Below are positions 15,294 to 21,449 of a stretch of DNA of 21,449 bases, piece by piece. This stretch comes from Lachnospiraceae bacterium UBA3632. Its GTDB lineage: Bacteria > Bacillota > Clostridia > Lachnospirales > Lachnospiraceae. The stretch is from contig DFKZ01000112.1 in assembly GCA_002373975.1 (NCBI GenBank), positions 1-21,449 on the forward strand. The letters are read 5' to 3'. The translations under genes were made by a program, and so were the position numbers. Numbering within the stretch: the stretch's first letter is position 1; every line of letters starts with the position of its first letter. The notes below the pieces were generated by a model that was not told the origin of the DNA, made no database searches, and saw nothing but the letters and a program-made list of their open reading frames with translations.

Positions 15294-16289
15294 ATGCGCT
15301 GGATGAGATACAGGATAAAAACTAAATCAGAGGCAGAGGATATTATTATTTCCACGCTTTATGACATCGGCCTGGAAGGTGCGCAGATAGAGGATAAGAT
15401 CCCCCTTACTCCCCTTGAGAAGGAGCAGATGTTTGTGGACATTCTGCCGGATGCTCAGGATGATGACGGGATCGCCTATCTCAACTTCTTTGTGGAGATG
15501 ACAGATGACGGAAATGTGCTTTTGGAGGGTGAGGAGACCGATCCTCAGAGCCTGTGCGAACAGATAAAATCCGAGCTTGCTGAACTGAGGGAATTCAATC
15601 TCGATATCGGCGAGGGCACCGTGGAGCTTGAAAGCACCGAGGATATCGACTGGATCAATAATTGGAAAAAGTATTTCCATCAGTTCTATATCGATGATAT
15701 CCTGGTGATCCCTTCATGGGAGGAAGTGCCGGAGCAGGATAAGGACAAGATGATCCTGCACATCGACCCCGGAACAGCTTTCGGAACGGGAATGCACGAG
15801 ACCACCCAGCTTTGCATCAGACAGCTTCGCAAGTTCATAGGTCCCGAGACGGTTATCCTCGATGTGGGAACCGGAAGCGGTATACTCGGCATTCTCTCAC
15901 TCATGATGGGAGCAAAGCATATCGTGGGGACGGACCTTGACCCCTGCGCAGAGCCTGCGGTGTATGACAATCTCAAGAACAACAATATCGATGCGGCAGA
16001 GTTTGATCTTATCATCGGAAATATCATCACCGAGAAGGAGATTCAGGACAGGGTCGGATACGAAAAGTATGATATTGTCGTTGCAAATATCCTTGCCGAC
16101 GTGCTTGTTCCGCTCACGCCGGTGATAGTGGCGCAGATGAAGCGGGGAGCCGCTTACATCACATCGGGAATACTTAATGATAATGATAAAGAATTCCGTG
16201 TAAAGGATGCGATGACGGCAGCAGGCCTCGAGGTGGTTGAGACAACTTATCAGGGGGAATGGGTTTCGGTGACGGCAAGAAAACCCTGA
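15294..16289 (+). CDS. prmA: Ribosomal protein L11 methyltransferase
   Basis: A 331-residue protein that trimethylates L11 using SAM. The N-terminal recognition domain (RYRIKTKSEAEDIIISTLYDIGLEGAQIED) and the linker WINNWKKYFHQF are typical. The catalytic part shows LHIDPGTAFGTGMHETT, SAM motif I ILDVGTGSGILGI (about residues 186-198), the acidic end TDLDP, and VANILADVLVPL. An ATG at 15303 is possible, but the family N-terminus (M-x-W-x-x-x-R-I) fits the start given. AAGG upstream is rather far (about 13 bases), so initiation may be modest. It opens a + strand run of housekeeping genes. Confidence 0.95.
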   Translation: MRWMRYRIKTKSEAEDIIISTLYDIGLEGAQIEDKIPLTPLEKEQMFVDILPDAQDDDGIAYLNFFVEMTDDGNVLLEGEETDPQSLCEQIKSELAELREFNLDIGEGTVELESTEDIDWINNWKKYFHQFYIDDILVIPSWEEVPEQDKDKMILHIDPGTAFGTGMHETTQLCIRQLRKFIGPETVILDVGTGSGILGILSLMMGAKHIVGTDLDPCAEPAVYDNLKNNNIDAAEFDLIIGNIITEKEIQDRVGYEKYDIVVANILADVLVPLTPVIVAQMKRGAAYITSGILNDNDKEFRVKDAMTAAGLEVVETTYQGEWVSVTARKP

Positions 16290-16384
16290 ATAAGAGAGCA
16301 GCAATCACAAAAAGAATACCTTGATAAAGACAGTTATTCCGATAAGGCAGTTCCTGTACAAGAGAAGAGATTCGGAGGGTTAAT

Positions 16385-17290
16385 ATGGCAGAGCAGCTTT
16401 TTACAAACACACATATCATTTCATGGCTTCAGTATTTTTCGGAAAATACCGACCTTGACCTGGAGCATGTAAAGCTTCTGGATATCACCAAGAAGAATAA
16501 AAATATAATTCCCACGGTTGAAGCTCACAGATGTGTGCTTGTGTTCACCGAGGCAGGGCACAAGGATATATTCTACCGTATGTACAGCGCCGGGCTTGGC
16601 GACTGCACGGTCATCTACAACGAGGGAAGCGAGCCTGCAGGCGAGATCAAGCAGGACAAGCTCTCCGATATGATAGACCGCGGGATTAACGCCTCCGCAG
16701 GAATGCTGATACTCAATCCGAATGCGAGAAGCACCTTCAAATTCGGAATGGATAATTCCGTTTTTACACCCGGATCCGTAAGATATGTCGGCTCCGAGAT
16801 AAGGGCCGTGATCCTCTCCAAGATGCAGATCGAGGAAGGGAAGAATATTTGCGTTATCTCGGGCGAATCAATAGTTATCGAGGCAGGTATACTTAACGGA
16901 GACGGTACTATCATTGCGGTGGAATACAACTCCAACGACCGCAGCGCCCTTGAGGATAACGTGGACCGTTTCGGACTTCACAATGTTAAGATCGTCGATC
17001 ATGTGGATGAAAACGCATTTAAGGATCTTCCTGTTCCCGATGTCACGATGCTGGTTGCCAGCGCGAGCATGGAGCAGGAGATGAAATACATGCTTTCCGT
17101 CAATCCGGAGATGGAATTTGTTATCTACACCCTTGATTTTGTAACTGCGGCAGGAATGCCTGCACTGTGCAGATCCCTCGGAATGGCTGATCCCGAGATC
17201 ATACAGATATCGGTTTCAAAGCTTGGCAGAAAGAACAATTTTGAGAATCAGCCTGCCCCGTGGATCATCACATGCAGAGGCGGTAATTAA
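16385..17290 (+). CDS. CbiE/CbiT-like protein with decayed SAM motif
   Basis: A 301-residue protein. The C-terminal half follows the cobalt-precorrin C15 methyltransferase (CbiT/CobL) pattern: SEIRAVILSKMQIEEGKNIC, then IIAVEYN, NVDRFGLHNVKIVD, FKDLPVPDVTMLVAS. The preceding part (LVFTEAGHKDIFYRMYSAGLGDCTVIYNEG, MLILNPNA) resembles the end of a CbiE tetrapyrrole methylase. The glycine-rich SAM loop expected after NIC (DxGxGxG) is replaced by VISGESIVIEAG, so catalysis as in cobalamin synthesis is doubtful. No other cobalamin genes are nearby; it lies between prmA and rsmE. GGAGGG 5 bases upstream sets the start. It is probably a repurposed or inactive methyltransferase relative; function unknown. 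Confidence 0.7.
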   Translation: MAEQLFTNTHIISWLQYFSENTDLDLEHVKLLDITKKNKNIIPTVEAHRCVLVFTEAGHKDIFYRMYSAGLGDCTVIYNEGSEPAGEIKQDKLSDMIDRGINASAGMLILNPNARSTFKFGMDNSVFTPGSVRYVGSEIRAVILSKMQIEEGKNICVISGESIVIEAGILNGDGTIIAVEYNSNDRSALEDNVDRFGLHNVKIVDHVDENAFKDLPVPDVTMLVASASMEQEMKYMLSVNPEMEFVIYTLDFVTAAGMPALCRSLGMADPEIIQISVSKLGRKNNFENQPAPWIITCRGGN

Positions 17291-17309
17291 GTTAACCCTT
17301 GATGGGTGG

Positions 17310-17324
17310 CGGCGCCGGGCGCCG
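17310..17324 (+). repeat. GC-rich inverted repeat before rsmE
   Basis: CGGCGCC, one base, GGCGCCG: seven perfect pairs just 11 bases before the rsmE start. It stands out in this sequence and could mask initiation of rsmE. Confidence 0.6.
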
Positions 17325-17335
17325 GATGATGTATC

Positions 17336-18094
17336 ATGTATAAGTTTTTTGTTTCTCCGTCACAAATAAATAAGGAGCAGAACCGCGTTGTTATAACCGG
17401 TCCGGATGTGAACCACATCAAAAATGTTCTTCGCATGAAAAAGGGCGAAGAGGTAAGCATCTCTAACGGCAAGGACGGGCGCGAATACTGCTGTGCGATC
17501 CTCGAAATGAACGAGGATTCGATTTTACTTGAGCTCCGCTTTATCAAAGAAGAAGGCTCGGAACTGCCGGTAACGGTCACACTTTTTCAGGGACTTCCCA
17601 AAGCGGATAAGATGGAGCTCATCATCCAGAAATGTGTAGAGCTCGGTGTTACAAGGATAGTTCCGGTGTCAATGAAAAGGTGCGTGGTAAAGCTGGATGA
17701 TAAAAAGAGTGCATCAAAGATCGAAAGATGGCAGGCGATCGCAGAGTCGGCCGCGAAACAGAGTAAGCGCGGGATCGTAACAGAGATCACACCGGTGATG
17801 ACCTTCGAAAATGCTGTGGGAGAAGCCGCAAGATCGGATATCAGGCTGCTTCCCTACGAGATGGCCGACAATGAAGCGATGAATGAGACCCGGAAAATTT
17901 TCGAAAACATAAAGCCGGGATCGGATATATCTGTTTTCATCGGACCGGAAGGCGGGTTTGACGAAGGTGAGATAGAGATGGCAAAGGCTGTAGGGCTTAG
18001 GACTATCACTCTCGGAAAGCGGATACTGCGGACCGAGACCGCCGGAATGACAGTGATGAGCTGGATAGTGCTGATGACGGAAGGAAAGAAATAA
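17336..18094 (+). CDS. rsmE: 16S rRNA (uracil-1498-N3)-methyltransferase
   Basis: A 252-residue SPOUT-class enzyme of usual length. The N-terminal PUA-like domain shows HIKNVLRMKKGEEVSISNG. Next come LFQGLPKADKMELIIQKCVELGV and the 16S-specific segment SAKQSKRG. The C-terminal knot shows IGPEGGFDEGE (GPEGG at 203-207) and LGKRILRTETAG, where SAM binds. It methylates U1498 of 16S rRNA. An in-frame stop at 17327 limits the frame, so ATG 17336 is the only start; the ribosome binding site is weak and a GC-rich hairpin precedes it. The stop lies 1 base before the next start. Confidence 0.95.
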   Translation: MYKFFVSPSQINKEQNRVVITGPDVNHIKNVLRMKKGEEVSISNGKDGREYCCAILEMNEDSILLELRFIKEEGSELPVTVTLFQGLPKADKMELIIQKCVELGVTRIVPVSMKRCVVKLDDKKSASKIERWQAIAESAAKQSKRGIVTEITPVMTFENAVGEAARSDIRLLPYEMADNEAMNETRKIFENIKPGSDISVFIGPEGGFDEGEIEMAKAVGLRTITLGKRILRTETAGMTVMSWIVLMTEGKK

Positions 18095-18095
18095 T

Positions 18096-18668
18096 ATGTC
18101 AAAACAGAGCTGGAAACCCGGAAATATGCTGTATCCTCTTCCGGTGGTAATGGTAAGTTGCAAGGATAGAAATGATAAACCCAATATAATCACTCTTGCC
18201 TGGGCAGGGACGATATGTTCCGATCCGCCCATGGTATCCATATCGATCCGCCCCGAGAGATATTCGCATGATATCATCGAAAGGAGCGGAGAATTTGTTA
18301 TCAATCTGGTGACCGAAAAGCTCACTTTCGCCTGCGACTGGTGCGGCGTGCGCTCGGGACGGGACTATGATAAGTTTAAGGAGACGATGCTTTCTCCTTA
18401 TACATCGGAATTTATGGATACGCCGGCCATAGACCAGAGCCCCGTAAATATATACTGCAAGACCAAAAAGATCGAGAGACTTGGTTCACACGATATGTAT
18501 ATAGCAGAGGTCGTGGGAGTGACGGTGGATGAGTCCTACATGGACGAAAACGGGAAATTTGATCTCAATTCCACGGGGCTTGTCACATATTCACATGGCG
18601 AGTATTACAGCCTGGGAGAAAAGAAGGGTAAATTCGGCTACTCGGTACAGAAGAAACAAAAAAACTAG
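18096..18668 (+). CDS. Flavin reductase-like FMN-binding split-barrel protein
   Basis: A 190-residue protein of the flavin reductase-like family: PLPVVMVSCKDRNDKPNIITLAW, then DPPMVSISIRPERYSHDII, GEFVINLVTEKL and AEVVGVTVDESY, the usual order of the split barrel that binds FMN. It probably reduces flavin or uses FMN in a redox step; the partner is unknown. GGAAGG about 12 bases upstream, inside the end of rsmE, gives the start; the two genes are nearly contiguous and co-transcribed. Confidence 0.87.
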   Translation: MSKQSWKPGNMLYPLPVVMVSCKDRNDKPNIITLAWAGTICSDPPMVSISIRPERYSHDIIERSGEFVINLVTEKLTFACDWCGVRSGRDYDKFKETMLSPYTSEFMDTPAIDQSPVNIYCKTKKIERLGSHDMYIAEVVGVTVDESYMDENGKFDLNSTGLVTYSHGEYYSLGEKKGKFGYSVQKKQKN

Positions 18669-18735
18669 ATGTATGATCGGAGATCGAAAGCCGCTGGGCG
18701 ACCGGATCCGGAGAGCCGAAAAAAGGACGACATAA

Positions 18736-19950
18736 ATGGAGATTTATCTTGACAACTCCGCGACGACAAGGGTATTCCCCGAGGTCGCGGAGTTTATGAC
18801 GAAAATAATGTGCGAAGATTACGGGAATCCTTCCAGCATGCACCACATGGGGGTAGAGGCGGAAAAGTACGTAAGACAGGCGCGCGAGATATTTGCAAAG
18901 ATCCTAAAATGTGAATCTAAAAATATATATTTTACTTCCGGCGGAACGGAATCGGACAACCTGGCTATCATAGGCGCAGCAGAGAGCATGAAGCGCCGGG
19001 GGAAGCATCTTATCACGACTTCGATCGAGCATCCTGCAGTAATAAACACTATGAAGCATCTGGAGCAGGAAGGCTATGAAGTGACCTTTCTTCCGGTGGA
19101 TAAATCCGGTGTGGTAAGGATGGATGAGCTTGAAAAGGCCATCACGAACGAGACTATCCTCGTCTCAATAATGCATATTAACAATGAAATCGGAAGCGTA
19201 CAACCGATAGATGAGATAGGAAAGATCATAAAGCAGAAGAACCCGGAGACGCTATTCCACGTCGATGCGGTGCAGGGCTTCGGGAAGATCCCCCTCTACC
19301 CCAAAAAGGCGGGGATTGACCTTATGTCGATGAGCAGCCACAAGATACATGGGCCAAAGGGAGTGGGAGCACTTTATGTTGGGGACGGAGTGAGGCTTAA
19401 GCCCATAACCTTCGGCGGCGGACAGCAGGACGACCTGAGGAGCGGAACGGAAAATGTACCCGGGATTGCAGGGATGGCCCTTGCTGCCAAGATGCTTTAT
19501 GAGAACGTCACATCCGAAGCGGAGAAGCTGTATGAACTCAAGGAAAGACTGATATTTGGGGCGCTTCAGACGGAAGGCGTATCGGTGAACGGGATGGATC
19601 CCGGGACTGACCTTCAGGGCATGGAAGGTGAAAGCCTCAGAAACGCCGTAAAATCTGCAATCAGCGGTACGGCACCCCATATCGTGAGCCTGTCCTTTGA
19701 GGCAGTGCGGGCAGAGGTACTTTTGCACGCGCTTGAAGACCGAGGCATATATGTTTCAGCAGGAAGCGCATGCTCGACACATAAGCCGGAGCCTTCGGCT
19801 ACTCTTAAGTCGATAGGGCTTGATAAGAGCCTTCTGGATTCCACACTCAGATTCTCGATGTCGGAATTTACCACTCCGTTTGAGATAGACGAGACCGTAA
19901 AAGCACTTGGCGAGATCGTCCCCATGCTGCGGAGATTCACCAGAAGATGA
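18736..19950 (+). CDS. Cysteine desulfurase (NifS/IscS family)
   Basis: A 404-residue PLP enzyme that takes sulfur from cysteine. Signatures: YLDNSATT at the N-terminus, NPSSMH, FTSGGTESDN, EHPAV, HVDAVQGFGK, PLP lysine Lys203 in SSHKIHGPKG, LRSGTENVPG, and the persulfide-forming Cys346 in SAGSACST. AAGGA about 10 bases upstream supports the start. It lies directly before thiI, as in the NifZ-ThiI pair of Bacillus, so it most likely supplies sulfur for 4-thiouridine in tRNA rather than general Fe-S work; this is inferred from context. Confidence 0.94.
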   Translation: MEIYLDNSATTRVFPEVAEFMTKIMCEDYGNPSSMHHMGVEAEKYVRQAREIFAKILKCESKNIYFTSGGTESDNLAIIGAAESMKRRGKHLITTSIEHPAVINTMKHLEQEGYEVTFLPVDKSGVVRMDELEKAITNETILVSIMHINNEIGSVQPIDEIGKIIKQKNPETLFHVDAVQGFGKIPLYPKKAGIDLMSMSSHKIHGPKGVGALYVGDGVRLKPITFGGGQQDDLRSGTENVPGIAGMALAAKMLYENVTSEAEKLYELKERLIFGALQTEGVSVNGMDPGTDLQGMEGESLRNAVKSAISGTAPHIVSLSFEAVRAEVLLHALEDRGIYVSAGSACSTHKPEPSATLKSIGLDKSLLDSTLRFSMSEFTTPFEIDETVKALGEIVPMLRRFTRR

Positions 19951-20007
19951 TACGATACAAGGGTCCAAAGGAAAAGCCAATGGTGTGCCTAATGAAGGAT
20001 TTACAGA

Positions 20008-21255
20008 ATGTCACGTAATTTTAACCTTAAGAATAAGCCGGAACATAATACGGAAAGCAGAATAATGAACAAAGAGATTTTCAAGGATTTTCTGATCAAA
20101 TATGCCGAGATCGGAATAAAAGGGAAGAACAGATATCTGTTTGAGGATGCGCTCATCGCACATATTCAGAGCGCTCTTAGCAGAGTGGAGGGAAAGTTCA
20201 GCGTATACAAGACTCCGGGAAGGATATTTGTTTCCGCGCTGGAGGAATTTGATTTTGATGAGACGGTGGATGCCATTAAGCATGTGTTCGGAGTGGCCGG
20301 GATATGCCCCATAATAAGGCTTGAAAAGGGTGATCCGGAGGACCTTAAAAAGAGCACTGTTGAATATATGCACAAGATGTACGAGGATGATCTTTCGTGC
20401 ACGTTTAAGGTGTTTGCACGCAGGGAGAGCAAGAACTATCCGCTGGATTCCATGCAGATAAATGCTGTTGTCGGAGAGGTTATCCTGGGCGAATTCCCCA
20501 ATCTCAAGGTGGATGTTCACCATCCGGATATGATCGTGTATGTGGAGGTGAGAGATCATATTTATCTTTATTCCGAGATAATACCGGGACCGGGAGGAAT
20601 GCCGGTTGGAACGGGCGGCCATGCGATGCTGCTTCTTTCCGGAGGAATAGACTCACCTGTTGCGGGATATATGATCGCAAAGAGGGGAGTATCCCTGGAT
20701 GCGGTTTATTTTCATGCACCGCCCTATACCTCCGAAAGAGCACTTCAGAAGGTGGTGGATCTGGCGAAGATCATTTCGAAATACACCGGCCCTATAAAGC
20801 TGCACGTTATCAATTTTACGGATATTCAGCTTGCCATATATGAAAAGTGCCCTCATGATGAGCTCACCATTATCATGCGCAGATACATGATGAGAATAGC
20901 GCAGCATCTTGCGGAAGAATGCGGAGCGCTTGCTCTTGTAACAGGTGAGAGCGTGGGCCAGGTGGCATCTCAGACTCTTGCGTCCTTAGGGTGCACCAAC
21001 GAAGTGACGGATCTTCCCGTGCTCCGTCCTCTTATAGCATTTGACAAGCAGGATATAGTTGAGATATCCGAAAAGATAGGAACTTACGAAACATCCATAC
21101 TTCCTTACGAGGACTGCTGTACCATATTTGTGGCAAAGCATCCCGTGACCAAGCCGCTCAGAAAGATAATCGAAAGACATGAGGGGAATCTCTCGGAGGT
21201 CATAGATGATCTGCTCAAGGCGGCATACGAGACGGAGAGGATAATTGAGATATAA
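20008..21255 (+). CDS. thiI: tRNA 4-thiouridine synthetase ThiI
   Basis: A 415-residue protein. It has an N-terminal ferredoxin-like part (FLIKYAEIGIKGKNRYLFE), a THUMP domain (about residues 80-185, ending VDVHHPDMIVYVEVR), and an adenylating PP-loop domain with LLLSGGIDSPVAGY (SGGIDS at 211-216) and TGESVGQVASQTL. The end PYEDCCTIF-KHP is typical. The rhodanese domain is absent, as usual in Firmicutes, so sulfur must come from the adjacent cysteine desulfurase. The start at 20008 has AAGGA at good spacing, but its first 19 residues are outside the family pattern. ATG 20065 (MNKEIFKDF) is an equally possible start. Confidence 0.95.
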   Translation: MSRNFNLKNKPEHNTESRIMNKEIFKDFLIKYAEIGIKGKNRYLFEDALIAHIQSALSRVEGKFSVYKTPGRIFVSALEEFDFDETVDAIKHVFGVAGICPIIRLEKGDPEDLKKSTVEYMHKMYEDDLSCTFKVFARRESKNYPLDSMQINAVVGEVILGEFPNLKVDVHHPDMIVYVEVRDHIYLYSEIIPGPGGMPVGTGGHAMLLLSGGIDSPVAGYMIAKRGVSLDAVYFHAPPYTSERALQKVVDLAKIISKYTGPIKLHVINFTDIQLAIYEKCPHDELTIIMRRYMMRIAQHLAEECGALALVTGESVGQVASQTLASLGCTNEVTDLPVLRPLIAFDKQDIVEISEKIGTYETSILPYEDCCTIFVAKHPVTKPLRKIIERHEGNLSEVIDDLLKAAYETERIIEI

Positions 21256-21282
21256 AAAAAGAGCACCCCGCAAGGGATGCTC
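21254..21282 (-). terminator. Terminator between thiI and the HPr-like gene
   Basis: GAGCATCCC and GGGGTGCTC (read on the - strand, 21282-21261) form a 9-pair stem with one G-U wobble, followed by seven Ts. On the + strand the wobble becomes a C-A mismatch and the T-run is weaker, so it mainly serves the HPr gene but may also end thiI. Confidence 0.8.
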
Positions 21283-21314
21283 TGAATATTTTTATCAGTG
21301 TTGAAGTAAGAGGA

Positions 21315-21449
21315 TTAAGCCTCGTACTTCTTAAGCACTTCGAGAACTTCCTCAGCGCCGTCCTCAGTGTGGATGTTGAGGTCGATGGGCTTGGAAAGAT
21401 CAAGAGAAAAGATTCCCATGATCGACTTTGCATCGATTACGTATCTTCC
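21315..21449 (-). CDS. HPr-family phosphocarrier-like protein, C-terminal part
   Basis: The last 44 residues of a small protein that runs off the right edge. It begins GRYVIDAKSIMGIFSLDLSK and ends EEVLEVLKKYEA. KSIMGIFSL is the HPr helix region holding the regulatory serine, and the C-terminal helix is also typical. The active-site histidine lies outside the window. The -xDAKSIMGIFSLDL- form is the variant common in clostridia; it may serve the sugar phosphotransferase system or only carbon regulation. A terminator follows. Confidence 0.85.
   Translation of the reverse strand, partial: GRYVIDAKSIMGIFSLDLSKPIDLNIHTEDGAEEVLEVLKKYEA

Noticed and set aside
1..21449. CRISPR arrays, tRNA or rRNA genes, integrase or transposase genes
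   Set aside because: No regularly spaced repeats of CRISPR size, no cloverleaf-like sequence and no recombinase motifs were seen by reading. Short degraded copies cannot be excluded without a search.

Overview
The window looks like a chromosomal segment of a fibre-degrading, low-to-mid GC Firmicute, most likely a Lachnospiraceae member of the Butyrivibrio/Pseudobutyrivibrio type. This rests on the protein families seen (two xylan/arabinoxylan-type GH43 enzymes, a ThiI without rhodanese domain, an HPr-like protein of the clostridial type) and on the strong purine-rich ribosome binding sites. It is an inference from sequence character, not a database match.

Left part (1-5570, + strand): the 3' part of a Y-family DNA polymerase gene, then a tightly overlapping trio: MoxR AAA+ ATPase, DUF58 protein and a large membrane transglutaminase. 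The trio is a classic envelope-associated module. After a 457-base gap with only a decayed-looking open frame comes a 941-residue fusion of a type B carboxylesterase and a GH43 glycosidase (6028-8853). It has no export signal, so it should work on imported acetylated or esterified oligosaccharides in the cytosol.

Middle (about 8940-13590): visibly AT-richer DNA that looks like an accessory island between the two GH43 genes. A small XRE-type regulator on the - strand faces a + strand operon across a palindromic operator that overlaps an excellent promoter. The operon has a possible 27-residue basic peptide, a zinc-ribbon/TPR-like protein, a two-helix membrane protein, and a large zinc-ribbon, membrane and SH3 protein. 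Their function is unknown to me. Beyond long hairpins that probably end this operon lies the most striking item of the window: a compact locus at about 13172-13577 with the anatomy of a type I toxin-antitoxin pair. It has a 43-residue hydrophobic ORF with a perfect ribosome binding site and its own promoter. A convergent promoter drives a predicted ~96-nt antisense RNA that ends at a terminator inside the ORF. An interrupted inverted repeat places nearly the same sequence at the 5' end of both predicted RNAs and lets the two ends of the toxin mRNA pair.

Right part (13590-21449): a GH43 lipoprotein with a C-terminal CBM6-like domain, then housekeeping genes on the + strand: prmA, a CbiE/CbiT-like protein with a decayed SAM motif, rsmE, a flavin reductase-like protein, a cysteine desulfurase and thiI. 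The last two fit a sulfur relay for tRNA 4-thiouridine. The window ends in the C-terminal part of an HPr-family gene on the - strand, separated from thiI by a terminator hairpin.

The esterase-GH43 fusion (cytosol) and the GH43 lipoprotein (cell surface) probably belong to the same hemicellulose-use programme.
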